This document shows positions 1-11,046 of a DNA stretch of 64,000 nt, in pieces. The stretch is from positions 146,501-210,500 of the forward strand of contig JACVVK020000084.1 in NCBI GenBank assembly GCA_018292915.2. The letters run 5' to 3'. How positions within the stretch are numbered: position 1 is the first letter of the stretch; each line of letters begins with the position of its first letter. Below the pieces are notes generated by a model. It ran no database searches. It worked only from the letters and a program-made list of their open reading frames with translations, and had not been told where the DNA came from. The DNA is from Batillaria attramentaria (lineage: Eukaryota; Mollusca; Gastropoda; Batillariidae). The position numbers and the translations under genes are program-made.

Positions 1-179
1 GCATTTGTGTTGTTTGGCCTGCACAGTGACAGCGACTCGCAGGCTGACACATCTTAGAAACGGTTTCTGTTTACATTGGTTACTGTTCAGTACGTTCTTT
101 TATGCGGTTTATGCCAGACATGTAATGGTACTATCAGTGTAGAAAGAGTTAAACAAACACTGGGTGGCGCGTTTTGTCC

Positions 180-398
180 ATTTTGCAGACCTTTTCTTTA
201 AAAGTCTGCAATCTCAACAAAAAGCAAAAAACAGTGTGTAAAAAAAAAAAAAAAAAAAGTCAGACTGTGCTAAATGCATACAGTTGCCTGCATTACGCAC
301 AGTCGCAGGAGTCGCAGTAAAAAAAGAAAAGAAAAAAAAGCACAATGTTTGTGTTTTTTTGTGGAGATTGCAGACCTTAAAGTCTAGGAGGCTCTGAG
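180..398. repeat. Dispersed repeat, first copy
   Basis: This stretch has a second, diverged copy at about 33985-34715. Both start with a phrase containing gtctgcaatctcaa, pass through cagtgtgt and a block reading gcattacgcacagtcgcagg (second copy gcattatgcacagtcacagg), then an A-rich run, and end in gattgcagacctt. In the second copy a 260-bp LINE 3' fragment sits between the first two blocks; here that site is empty (209-217). It includes an A18 run near 241. No coding capacity is evident. The repeat class is unknown. Confidence 0.55.
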
Positions 399-1614
399 TT
401 GGTAAGAAGTCTACGACGTAGTTTGCAGGGTAAGTGTCGGTCATCATACCATCGACCGCCTGCTGTGCAATATGGAAGGGGTCAACGATCGAACTTACAC
501 AGGGGTGTGACAGGAAACATGAGTGCAGACAGAATCGTCACATCCGGGAAGTACCGTAGTCCCCTTGTGCGTACTTGTTTACCATTCTGCCGCCCATCTC
601 AGTGCGTACGTGACATTTAGGCATGCAATCCGGACACTAGGTGGGTGCCAGTGATGTAGGTTCCTTTACAAGAGCAAATACGGTACTGCATTGAATTAGA
701 TTGCTACATTGTTTGCTACATTTCCCGCGCAGGGAGGTGTTATTATCTAGCACGGACTCCACTGCCAGCGTACAGATAGTAGCTATTTAACGATAGTGCT
801 ACGACAGACGTCCAATGGCTTGTGATCAAACACACAAACAAATGAACAACAACATAAACAAAACCTCATCCTTGTGTCCAAAACAAGCTTCGTCCACAGT
901 AATCAGTCGTCGTTCTCAGACGGTGACAAATAATCTGCTTCAAGCTTTCTTTGAAAAGAGTCGATCTTAAGAATGGCATTTTTTTCTCTTACAACGGACT
1001 CAAGGATACGTCGCCATTTTTCTGGGCCAATGTACTTTGATTGCAAGAAAGTTGCCACGGGCCTCTCCTAAACAAATCTGATCTGGGTTTCTCGGGTTTT
1101 CCATTTTTAGTTTTTGTCATTCTGGGACGGATTTTATTTGTCCGGAATGTCAAAACGGATAAAACTGATAGGTTAGTGAGTGGGCAGCATCAAAGAAATG
1201 AATCTCCTTGAACAGAGATTAAATCATTTCCGTCTGAACGGCGGGACTCTTTTGAAAAAGGATTACGTTTTCCCGGTTAGGTGAAAAACCTTAAATTACA
1301 ATCGATTACAAGCGGATTGTGCTTTCGTCTGATGAGGGTTTGGAACCTAAAACAAGCTAAAATCAAGCTCGTGTCTTTTGATGTGGGTTTGGGTGGACAT
1401 TAAGACAGGTTGTGTCCTAACGTTATCAGGATACCAATTTTCTGGTCGCTTCCAGACAAAAATGTGTCTAACCACGACCTGTTTCAGGGCAAAAAAGACA
1501 AACTGATGAGAGCAGGGGAGGTGAACTAGTCTCATCAATGAGAAACCTAATTCAGAGGGTACGTTTATACTGGTTTAGCAGTTTTAGCAGGTGTAAGGTG
1601 CGGTGTAACAGTCG
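399..1614. other. No gene recognised
   Basis: I see only short open frames that lack domain-like composition or convincing splice sites. No repeat copy that I could match elsewhere in the window is present. Confidence 0.5.
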
Positions 1615-1813
1615 GCATATTTAGTAGGATTTCGTAAGGAGGACTTCGCTGAGCAGCGTAACCCATTTTCATGTAAATTAATCTCAGATGACAGAGGCCG
1701 GGAGCGGCTAACGCGCTGCGATTAGCTAATGGTACCCCTAACGTGCCTTATTTACAGGTAAATGGTTTACGCTGCTCAGCAAAGTCCTCCTTATGAAGTC
1801 CTACTAAATATAC
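1615..1813. repeat. Foldback with 62-bp arms
   Basis: The left arm (1615-1676) and right arm (1752-1813) are inverted complements at roughly 85-90% identity, with a spacer of about 75 bp. Both share a core containing the palindrome gctgagcagc and the phrase aaggaggact. The foldback abuts a 48-bp tandem array on its right, so the two may form one non-autonomous element. No clear target-site duplication was found. Confidence 0.75.
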
Positions 1814-1815
1814 CT

Positions 1816-2047
1816 AGTATCGGTAGGCGGGCGTTGTTGCTGCTGTGGATTGTGTGGTGTAACAGTATCGGTAGGCGGGCGTTGTTGTTGCTGTGGATTG
1901 TGTGGTGTAACAGTATCGGTAGGCGGGCGTTGTTGTTGCTGTGGATTGTGTGGTGTAACAGTATCGGTAGGCGGGCGTTGTTTTTGCTGTGGATTGTGTG
2001 GTGTAACAGTATCGGTAGGCGGGCGTTGTTGTTGCTGTGGATTGTGA
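1816..2047 (+). repeat. 48-bp minisatellite, about 4.8 copies
   Basis: Repeats start near 1816, 1864, 1912, 1960 and 2008, giving an exact 48-bp period. Each unit contains tatcggtaggcgggcgttg and ends ggtgtaaca. Because 48 is a multiple of three and the units lack stops in several frames, 16-residue repeat peptides open on both strands; these are artefacts of the period, not proteins. Few differences between units suggest recent expansion. Confidence 0.92.
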
Positions 2048-2250
2048 CACTTGATGCCACTGATGTTTTGACTGATGCGTGTGTGTTATGTGTACACGCA
2101 ATATCTGGCCTGTAACAGTCTTTTTAGTTTACTTAGTTATTGGCATTTACCAGTGGTCTGTGTGATTGTTTAGCGCTTTCTTAATGATGATCACTTCAGG
2201 TATAGGCGACCTATAAGTCATCTGTATTCTTCTTCTTCTTCTTCTTATTG

Positions 2251-2411
2251 GCGAGCCGAGATAGCCGAATCGTTGGACGTTCCATGCTCGGGTCATGAGT
2301 TCGAATCCCGGCAGGGGCCAAATATTTGTTGTGGCCTTTTTCTAGTTGCCCCGTCTCTGATAGCACCCTAAATTGGTGGAAAAGGACGTTAAACGAACAC
2401 CCACCCCACCC
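2251..2411 (+). mobile_element. SINE family 1 copy
   Basis: This tRNA-derived SINE has a tRNA-like head with A box (gatagccgaatcgttgg) and B box (gagttcgaatcccgg), then a body with ccaaatatttgt, ttgccccgtctctgat and gtggaaaaggacgttaaac, and a CACCC-rich 3' end. The family is the most abundant in the window, with about 15 copies. A short AGT microsatellite follows at 2412-2433 and a TTC run precedes it. Confidence 0.85.
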
Positions 2412-2434
2412 TAGTAGTAGTAGTAGTAGTAGTA

Positions 2435-3346
2435 TCCCCCGCCCTGTATTTCAGTTGTCGGTGACTGAAAGTCAAAGCTTACGATGTCTGAATACAGTTT
2501 CCACATAAAAACAACAGGACAACTATCTTGCTGTGTATATATATGATACACACAGCCACACAGTTCTGGCTACAGTCAACTCTGACAATGTGCGTTTTTG
2601 TGGAAGTCGTGTTGGGACGGACGCCTGAGACCAGATGGAGAGTCAGGCACTGGATGTCTAGAGAGGGAGGAAGATGTGTTGACACTGTTTCTTGTGTTAA
2701 ATATGGCGTACGGCGCTGACTGCATCATCCAGTCAATGGACGAGAAGCTGGCAGCCCGTCATGCGGCTAAAACGTGACTTATGCTAAATAAAATTATGTA
2801 TTACAAATTCCCGTTTTTTGACTAAACTCTGGCGATTAGCATTGACTGCAATACAATCCGTCACGATTTTAATTTTGATCGTACGGATGACAGTTTTGGC
2901 AAATAAAGCTGCTGAGATTTGAGCTCTCATGTAGTAGGCTTGAGCACGTGCTGGCCCCTTTTGTGTACACAAAGATTTAGCCTCGAAATGTTTGCCGCAT
3001 CGAGTTCAATGCTCTCTGTGGAGGAGAACATGGCATTTGGAAATTGCACAACAATCTTCAATTATTCCCTTAACAGTCGCCCAAAGCGACATGTAGTTAA
3101 AATACTTTGCGGGTAGGCTTATAATTATATACGGCAGAGGATGCCATTTTGCCTTGTCCTCGTAAAGTGTGGCAATGACTGCGCAATGGCCTAGTAAGCT
3201 GATCCTGTGTAATTATCCAGAATCTGTGTAATTATGCATGTTCGTGATTGTAGGTAATGGCGCCCTGCATGGCTACTTTCATATACACACATATATTCAA
3301 AACACTTTCACTTCCCTAACAAACATTTTGTTGATTAGAAAAAAAA
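2435..3346. other. No gene recognised
   Basis: The stretch holds short open frames only. No repeat partner elsewhere in the window and no convincing exon was found. Confidence 0.5.
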
Positions 3347-3621
3347 GTGTTTGGGGAATGGTCTGCCGACTAAAACAGACAATGCAAATCTAAACTTCCA
3401 AACTTTAATAGCTAAGATGATCCCTCGCACTAAATTATTGTAATGTGAGTGCGCGTGATCTTACGTGGGCGTGTGTGTTTGGTTCGACTCGAGCTCTGAA
3501 GCTTCATGATCGTTACTTTAGTGCCTTCGTTTCAATGGTGGTGCCTTTCTCTGGAACAAGCATTCATGAGACTTTAGAAAGACAGCACGTTGTCGTCTGC
3601 TGACAGAAACTGTCTTTACCA
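3347..3621 (+). mobile_element. Dispersed repeat related to the SINE family 2 body
   Basis: This copy matches the reverse complement of 5772-6075 over about 265 bp. The shared blocks include taatagctaa, atgatccctcgcac, ttacgtgggcgtgtgtgttt, ttcatgatcgttactttagtg and gacagcacg. The first half also resembles the body of the SINE family 2 copies at 25.3, 43.6 and 62.4 kb, so it is probably a diverged relative of that family. The short open frames over it are not coding. Confidence 0.8.
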
Positions 3622-4427
3622 TCCAGTCAACCATCAGTGCTACTAACCCAGGCACTCGCCACCCCAATTCAAGCTTTCCATCCAACCTCCCACCCCAAAC
3701 AAGTAAGACAAAGAACAAATACTCACTGAACAATCAGCCAATCAAGAAGCTAAAAACAGCAAACGAAGCATCCAACCTAATATGCAACCCACAAAGCCGT
3801 TAAGCCGCCAGTACCCAAACAGACAAAAGTACACAAAAAGGTCTTGACCGGTTAATATTTATATGTATGTTTTTCGTCACAGGGGGAGCTCACAAGAGCC
3901 TGTGAAATGCCAAAACAATTACCCACATAGACTTCTCGCACGCGCTTGTACAATTTCCACCAGCAGCACCGTGACGCTAGTCTTTGAAACGTAACAAATC
4001 ATTGCCAGTCGCAAACCAACCAGAACACGAACCGATGGATCCAGTTATCGACAATTTCGGTGTTTTCAGCCCGAAAATAACAGGCGTTTGTGATTCTTGC
4101 GAAACGAGGGCAAAAGAAATCAGTTTTCAATTAGGTGTCGCTTGTGATCACGCAGCCACCCGGGTCCCGCCACACCCAGCCCGCAAACACCCGAATAATT
4201 GTGTGCGATCAGCCGTCAACTGCCGGCGTCAGCCGCCCACCCCGCCCTTCGATCTTCAGGTACGCTGTCGATGAGCTAGCCATGACACGTGCGGCCGTCA
4301 TGGCAGCGTTGTATATCAGGCTATATCGCCCGCTGGTTATGGGGCGCCTTTTGTGCAATGGATAGCAGGTATACTCTGCTGCGTAGACACCAAGCACTCT
4401 GTCTTTGCAGAGGATTCACTCTCTGTT
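3622..4427. other. No gene recognised
   Basis: No recognisable gene or repeat. The plus-strand frame at 3984-4274 shows no domain I know and no splice support. Confidence 0.45.
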
Positions 4428-4646
4428 GCCGGTGTTATAACGCAAACTTACTCCCCAAGGAATTTACTCCGAAGTAAAAATATCGAAAAGAAATTCTTCC
4501 CCCGGAATAAAATCCTCGCCTTGGGAGTACTTCTGTCGTAGGAAGTTTTTACTTCGGAGTAAAAAAAAAAAAAAAAAAAAAAAGGTCCGATATTTTTACC
4601 CGGAGCAAAATCCCCCGTGGGAATACGTTGGTTGCGTTACACCGGT
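4428..4646. mobile_element. MITE-like element with imperfect inverted ends
   Basis: The ends are inverted complements: the left begins ccggtgt then taacgcaa, and the right ends ttgcgttacaccgg. The similarity continues inward for about 50 bp to a shared taaaaatatcg block. An A22 run lies at 4561-4582. The piece cttctgtcgtaggaa inside it recurs at 30267-30281, which suggests a related fragment there. No clear target-site duplication is visible. Confidence 0.55.
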
Positions 4647-5316
4647 GACTGCACGTTGTTACTCGAGGAGCTTATCATGGCTTTCATGGATGTACATGTC
4701 CACTAACATAATTATAGTACGGGTTCAGATTCAGATTCAAATAATTTTTTTTTATAGTTGTGACAACAAAAAAGATTGGTAAATAGAGCTTTACATGATT
4801 AGTTCGAGTGGTTTACGGCGAAAGACTATCCCCGAGAGACGGAGGCTTGGTAGCTACACAAACAATCGAACCATCGAGGTTGTTTATACCACGAGCATTC
4901 AATCTCTTACCTCTACTGCTCTAGTCGCATACATTTTCTACGAGGTTTTATTTTCTGGTAGGGTGACTAGTTGCTTTTGTCCCCCCCCCCCCCCCCGCCC
5001 TCAAAATTCTGCGCACTGACTTGTGAGAATCCGGAAATGCGTAGGGCAGTTGAAATTGCTTGATGTTAAGAAGAATATCATGCAAAGCATGTGCTCATGT
5101 ACTGACATTCAAAAGTGCACTCGCAAATACTTCGCAGAGAATTTTCTTTGCGACTATTTTTTTTTTTTTTTTTACGTGACCCAAGGAAACTAACATTTTA
5201 CCCCCAAAAGTGAGCAAAATCACTGTGCACCGGCCGTGACGCATGAGTTCTAAATGTTCGATATGACGCACTTTCTGATTGATGACGTCACTGGAGTGTG
5301 TTTTTGTGATGGTTGG
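4647..5316. other. No gene recognised; C-run and T-run
   Basis: A run of about 16 C starts near 4981 and a T-run of about 16 near 5158. No gene or known repeat was identified. Confidence 0.5.
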
Positions 5317-5638
5317 TTAGCTGGGGTTTATCGTCCACGCCACAACGAGGTGATTGCAGACGGCCCTAGGGGGCAGGTTATGGGGGATGGGGATAGTTAC
5401 CCTAAAACCTGTACAGTCCAGCTGAATACTTTTTCAATCCAGTCAGACTGCCAGGTCGGCCACAGTTTATGTATCCTTGACTGTAATGGACAAGTTACAC
5501 AAACAGATCCAGTTCACAGTCAGTGGAAGTGGGGCAACGTGAAAAAGGCCTGTACAAATTTTGACCCTGTCGGGGCTCGAACCTGGGACCTTTCGATCTC
5601 GAGTCCAACGCTCAAACCGTTGAGCCACCGACTCCCCC
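5317..5638 (-). mobile_element. SINE family 3 copy (single copy here)
   Basis: Read on the reverse strand, the right end is a tRNA-like head: A box gtggctcaacgg and B box ggttcgagcccc, preceded by ggggagtcg. A body of about 240 bp follows, ending with tttatcgtccacgcc on the plus strand. It differs in body from family 1 and has no second copy in the window. Head geometry and B-box match support Pol III origin; the exact 3' end is uncertain. Confidence 0.65.
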
Positions 5639-5771
5639 CGTTTTTGTGAACGCGTAAACCACTGAGTGGGTTATGGAAAGTCATAACTCACACTTTCGCT
5701 CTCAGTTTCATTACTATTTTCGGACGTAAAGCACTCATACTTAACTCACTGAAAGTTTGCACTGGCGAATG

Positions 5772-6075
5772 GTGTAAAGATTGTTTCTGCCAGCAGACGA
5801 CAGCGTGCTGTCTTTCTAAAGTCTCACGACGGCTTGTTCCACAGAAGGGCACCGCCATTGAATTGAAGGCACTAAAGTAACGATCATGAAGCCTCAGAAC
5901 TCGAATCGAACCAAACACACACGCCCACGTAAAATCAAGCGCACTCACACACCGAACACCAACAACGTTACAATAATTTTGTGCGAGGGATCATATTAGC
6001 TATTAAAGTTTCGAAGTTTAGATTTGTGTGGCATTGTCTCTTTTTGCAGGCTGCCGTTCCCAAAACACACTGGAT
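5772..6075 (-). mobile_element. Inverted copy of the 3347-3621 repeat
   Basis: The reverse complement aligns with 3347-3621 nearly throughout, with a few small indels. The pair lies about 2.2 kb apart in inverted orientation and could fold into a large hairpin. It ends just before the AAT-rich tail of the reverse-strand LINE at 6095. Confidence 0.8.
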
Positions 6076-6094
6076 TTTGTTTCAACTTGAAAGG

Positions 6095-6178
6095 GAATAA
6101 TAATAATGATAATAATAATAATAAAAAATTGCGTTTATATAGCGCAGTATCCCAGCAGACGCTGGCTCAGAGCTCTCT

Positions 6179-6215
<37 letters not shown>

Positions 6216-6534
6216 ACTTTCATAACATACAGCTGGGATCTCGATTAAATGATCGGGGGGGGGGGGGGGGTGAGTATTTACAGATGCATAGAGTTGCGCA
6301 AGCAACAAAGACCATTTCGCTGCTAATTAACTAAGAGGGGGAGAAGGTTGACTGGAAGAAGCGGGTTTTTAGTTTGTTCTTAAAAACTGTGAAAGATGGA
6401 GACTGACGGACATGTAGAGGAAGTGAATTCCAAACTCTGGTACTGAAAGGACCTCCTGCCAAATGTAAGTTTCACACGGGGGATGGTGAGAAGTTTTTCT
6501 GAACTGGACCGGAGAGTTCTTGGCGGGTCGTAAG
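6095..6534 (-). pseudogene. 3' part of a split LINE (ORF2 C-terminus and 3' UTR)
   Basis: Reverse-strand translation of about 6365-6534, with frame breaks, reads as the C-terminal end of a CR1/L2-like ORF2, including RVWNSLPLHVRQSPSFTVFK and then LKTRFF. Downstream is a 3' UTR containing an AC microsatellite (6183-6214), a G16 run (6255-6270), and a terminus resembling other LINE 3' ends here: a block like gcgctatataaa followed by an ATT repeat (6095-6125). The rest of the ORF lies at 9998-11046, on the far side of the inserted forward-strand LINE. Confidence 0.8.
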
Positions 6535-6762
6535 CTTTGGTGGCGCTGCGCTCGTGGCGACACGTCTGCCCCCCGCATCTGTGTGCTTTTTATGTTCTTG
6601 TCTGTTTTTTTTTTAAACTGTGATACTGTGAAAGTCTGGACCGTAACGATGGATGCCTGCTTCAGGAGCGTTGTGGTGTGTTTGGTGGTGGTGTGCATGA
6701 TGTGCTGCGAGTGTGTGACTCAAAATTCCATTCGGACAGTGACCACTTTGATCCGTTTCAAC

Positions 6763-9186
6763 ATGGCCGAACTACTCGAGCTACGGTCATCCCCTCTAGT
6801 TGGCCGCCCGGTGTTGGACCTGCCGCCGGAGATGAGAGTCAGGAAACGTGGTAAAAAGGGAGGAGTGAGAGCTAGAAACAAGAGGAGAGGTTGTAAACCT
6901 GTTCTCCCGTCTGCCATCATCGGTAACGTACAGTCCTTGAACAATAAACTAGATGAGCTACACGCCAGTGTTCAACATGTCGATACTTTCAGAACGTGTA
7001 GTCTTATGTGTTTCTCAGAAACGTGGCTGCATGAAATGATCATAGACAGTAGTGTGGCTATCGATGGATTTCAGTTGTTCCGGGGCGATAGACAGAAAGA
7101 GTCAGGAAAGAAGAAAGGGGGTGGACTTTGTGTGTATGTCAACCAGAAATGGTGTCATCCAAACAATGTGTCATTGCGGTATACACACTGCTCACATGTT
7201 GTGGAAATGCTAACCGTGAGTGCACGTCCTTACTACTTGCCACGAGAGTTTTCCCACGTGATCGTCACTAACGTGTATGTGCCACCAACAGCGAACGCAA
7301 AGGACGCAGCCGACCATATCGCGAGCCACGTGCACGACCTAGATACTAGTGCACCCGACGCAGTCAAGATTGTGACCGGCGACTTTAACCACTGTAGCCT
7401 GAAGAAAGTTTTGCCGGGGTACCACCAACAAGTAACATGCACTACCCGGGGTGATCGCACGCTCGACCTACTGTACTGTAACATCAAGGATGCGTACAAC
7501 TCGGCCCCCCTACCGCCCCTAGGCCGCTCGGACCACAACCTGGTCAGCCTGCTACCGCGATACCGACCGCGCGTGCAACGCGAACCTCCTGTATCGAAAA
7601 CAGTGCAAAAGTGGACCGCAACAGCGTGCGAGGCCTTACGGGGCTGTTTCGAGTGCACTGACTGGTCAGTGTTTACAGATACGGAAACAAATGTCAGCCA
7701 GCTTGCGGACAGGGTGTGTGACTACATTAACTTTTGCGTTGACAATGTCGTGCCAAAAGCAACAGTAAAGGTTTATTCCAACAACAAACCTTGGGTTACA
7801 AAACACATAAAAGAAATTATCAATAAAAAGAAAAAAGCTTTTGGGGAGAACAACAAAGAACAGTTAAAGGATATACAGAAAGAGTTGAAGGTCGAAATAA
7901 GGAAGGGGAAAAAAGAATACAAAAGGAAGATAGAACAGAAATTTCAGACAAATGACATAAGGAAGGTGTGGGAAGGGATGAATCTGATGAGCGGGCGTAA
8001 GACAACAAAACGTTCGCAGGTCAACTCGGACTCGGCCAATTACGCCAACGACCTGAATCGTTTCTACGCACGCTTCGACTGTCATGACTTTGGGCGGGAG
8101 AGGGAGGAGATGAGGGGGATACTAGTGGCTGATCACGAACAGAAGCAGAGTATGACAGTGCAGGATGGGGATGTTTTAAAGTTACTTAAACAGGTCAAAC
8201 CGAGCAAAGCTGCTGGCCCGGACGGCATACTGCCCAAGGTCCTGAAAACATGTGCCGAACAGTTGTACAAAATCTTGTGTTTTATTTTTAATTTTTCTCT
8301 TGCTCAGTGTGAAGTTCCTGAGCTATGGAAAATGTCCTGTATTGTGCCTGTGCCAAAAAAACATCCTGTCAGTGTTATGAATGATCTCCGTCCAATAGCT
8401 TTAACCTCCTGCGTGATGAAAGTGTTTGAGAGGGTGGTGCTTTTATATCTTCAAGCGCAAGTAGCTGATTTTATTGACCCTTTTCAATTTGCTTATAGGA
8501 AAAATAGGAGTGTTGATGATGCATTATTGCATGTACTGAACAGCATCTACTCTCATCTCGATAAACCAGGAACCTCCATCCGTTTAATGTTTTATGACTT
8601 TTCCAGTGCTTTTAATACCATTCAACCCCACTTGCTTGCAGATAAACTCCTAAACATGAAAGTCAGTGCGTCCACAGTTCTCTGGGTCCTTGATTACCTG
8701 ACAAACCGTCCACAGTTCGTCAAGCTACAGCCTAGTCAGGCCTCCGACCGCTCACTTAGTTCACGATCACAACTTGTCTGCCCTGCAAACCGTTCTAAAC
8801 AAACAAAGTCCCAGTCTGATCTTGTCTCTGACGTCATTTTTACCAATACCGGCGCGCCCCAGGGGACGGTTCTCTCCCCCTTCCTGTTCTCTCTGTATAC
8901 AGCTGACTGTAGGGCCTCTTACGATGACTGTATCATTGACAAGTACGCCGACGACACTGCACTGACTGGACAAATCACTGACGATGACGACACTAACTAC
9001 AAACACGAGATTGACGACTTTGTGGACTGGTGTGACAAAAATTTTCTCCACCTAAATGTAAACAAAACTAAGGAAATGGTGATCGACTTCAGGAAGAACA
9101 AAGTTACACCTAGCCCTGTCATCATCAAAGGGGCAGAAGTCGAACGTGTGCAGACGTATAAGTATCTAGAGGGTTGTGCTGGATAA
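6763..9186 (+). pseudogene. LINE ORF2: AP-like endonuclease and reverse transcriptase, frameshifted
   Basis: The ATG at 6763 (protein starting MAELLELRSS) is the first that gives a plausible N-terminus; the open frame extends further upstream without support. The endonuclease domain starts near 6916 (NVQSLNNKLDEL), with SETWLHE, GDFNH (about 7378) and GRSDHN (about 7522), matching the APE-like endonuclease pattern. A lysine-rich linker follows. RT motifs are KAAGPDG (about 8209), motif A FYDFSSAFNTI (8590-8622), motif B GAPQGTVLSPFLF (about 8851) and the catalytic YADD (8944-8955). About 30 extra residues, rich in S, Q and K, precede motif B. The frame ends prematurely at 9184-9186, after YKYL, because of a one-base change in frame near 9172. 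The protein would nick target DNA and reverse transcribe its own RNA; this copy is broken. Confidence 0.9.
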
Positions 9187-9730
9187 CACCTTGAGCTGGA
9201 ACCAAAACACCGATTCTGTCCTTAAGAAAGCACACACACGTCTGTACTGTCTGAGAAAACTGAGGTCTTTTGATGTCTGTCCTCAGCTTCTCCAAATGTT
9301 TTACTCATCAGTAGTTTGTAGTGTATTGTCTTTTGGCCTTACTTGCTGGGGTGGGAATCTGACAAAACAGGATAGTGGTAGGTTGGATAAACTGATCAAG
9401 AAAGCGGGTGGGGTGATCGGGAGGACACAAGACACACTTGGTACACTGTACGACCGACGAACGAAGAACAAACTGACTGACATCCTCAGTGACGAGACAC
9501 ATCCCCTCAGACAGGACTTCGACAACTTGACTATTGTACGTAGTGGTAGGTTTAGAGTACCCAGAGCTAGGACTACCAGATATTCAAGATCCTTTCTGCC
9601 CACAGCTATTAGAGCTGCCAATTCAAGCAGGACGCGCACGAGAGAGAGAGGGGTGTGTGTGGGGATCGAGGAGAGAGAGAGAAAGAGAGGGGGGGGGGGG
9701 AGGGAGAGAGAGAGAGTGCAGAGCGAGTAA
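9176..9730 (+). pseudogene. LINE ORF2 C-terminus in the +1 frame
   Basis: This continues the preceding frame after the frameshift: LDNTLSWNQN follows where YKYLG would normally lead. It carries the thumb-like region with YCLRKLRSFDV, VCSVLSFGLTCWGG and the C-terminal RSFLPTAIRAANS typical of CR1/Rex-like ORF2 proteins. The last residues translate a GA-rich microsatellite (R/E/G repeats) before the stop at 9728-9730, so the original stop has probably been lost. The single frame break suggests a young insertion. Confidence 0.87.
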
Positions 9731-9997
9731 ATGTGCAGCGTGAATGTGCAGCGTGAATGCCGGAATGGATGTATCAATGAGTGTTGACTGTGACAGGAAT
9801 TTTATTATGTGTTAGTGTGTTTTATTCGTGATTTTAAGTAATCTTACTGGTCAAGACTGTCTGTTTTACTTATTTTTGTAGTCTCTTTTATCAAAATGTT
9901 TATCATTTGTGTCTTATTAGTATGCGGGCCAGAACTGCAATTTCCCAAATATGGGATTAATAAAGTATTCTGTATTCTGTATTCTGTATTCTGTAAG

Positions 9998-11046
9998 ATG
10001 ACAAGTATGCTGGCAGTGTACCATCGAAGAAGCGATAGGCAAGGGTTGCGAGTTTATAAACTCTATGCGCAGTTTTACAGGGAGCCAATGCAAATGCTTC
10101 AGAAGTGGGGTAGCATGATCTCTGCGTTTCTTTTGAAGGACAGTCTTAGAAGCATGGTTTTGTATACGCTGCAGACGAGATGTTTGCTCAGCAGTGACTC
10201 CAGCTAACAGAGAGTTGCAGTAATCCAGGCGTATGAGAATGCGTGCGGAAACCTTCTCGGTCAGAAACAGTCTAATAATGCCCAGTCGACGGAGTTCAAG
10301 ATATGCTGCACGGCAGACAAAGTGTATGTGCTGTGACATAGTGAGACTTGAATCGAGGATGACCCCGAGATTCTTCACCTCAGACTGAAAAGAGATCTGG
10401 CTGTCACCCACCCGCAGATGTTCTTTACCAGAAGCAGACACTCTTGAGAGAGACCCAACAACCATGGCTTCAGTCTTGTCATGATTAAGCTTGAGGCCAT
10501 TACATGACATCCACTGCTTAACTTCCTCAATACACCACCCATTCTCTTGACAGAGCCAGAGAACTTATGTGGCTTGCCTGAAGTACCCAGCTGGGTGTCA
10601 TCAGCGTACTTATGGAACATGTACTCATTCTGACTGATGATGTGAGACAGAGGCTGTGTATACAGGCTGAACAGAATAGGGCCGAGCACTGACCCCTACG
10701 GCACCCCATACCTCAGCTGAACAGGATGAGATGATCGGTTCTAGATCGGAACTAGAACAGACTGTGATCTACTGGAGGTAAGACCTGAACCACTCAAGAG
10801 CGGAACCAGTGATACCAAAGGTGATCTGCAGACGTTTCAGCAAAATGCCATGATGCAGCGTATCAAACGCGGCGGAAAGATCCAGCAGGGAGAGTATGGA
10901 GACTTCACCCTCGTCAGCATGACCCAGGAGGTCACACGCAGGAGTGCTGTTTCGGTGCTGTGATGTCTGGTAGGTGAGAACGCTGCAAGGGAGAGAACTG
11001 TGCCTGTATGGGAAGGGTGATCACTATATCTAGCACACCCTAGCAC
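9998..11046 (-). pseudogene. 5' part of the split reverse-strand LINE (reverse transcriptase)
   Basis: In reverse orientation from 11046 downward, with several frameshifts, I read HHSTETALLRV, a motif A like LDLSAAFDTLHHGILLKRL, LGPILFSLYTQPL (motif B end), HKYADDTQL (motif C), NHDKTEAMVVGS, then NLGVILDSSLTMSQHI and a C-terminal LDYCNSLLAGV and HLHWLPVKLRI. These are standard CR1/L2-type RT blocks. The N-terminal endonuclease part is missing, so the copy is 5' truncated near 11046. The frame is interrupted at 9998 by the forward-strand LINE and resumes at 6534. Confidence 0.85.

Larger units (their letters stand above)
6535..9997 (+). mobile_element. Non-LTR retrotransposon, CR1/L2/Rex1-like, near full length
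   Basis: The element carries one large endonuclease/reverse-transcriptase frame, a GA-rich stretch, a 3' UTR and a tail of ATTCTGT repeats (about 9967-9995). It begins directly after gtaag at 6530-6534, and gtaag follows the tail at 9993-9997, so the probable target-site duplication is 5 bp. Removing the insertion and one gtaag rejoins the reading frame of the older reverse-strand LINE that it split. The 5' region is short, with no separate ORF1 seen. It is inactive as read because of a frameshift near 9170. Confidence 0.85.

Noticed and set aside
1762..2115. Repeat protein of 16-residue units
   Set aside because: Open on both strands because the DNA repeat is 48 bp; no start, splice or composition support.
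6369..6698. Reverse-strand host-like protein frame
   Set aside because: It is the frame-shifted C-terminus of the older LINE plus the antisense of the younger one.
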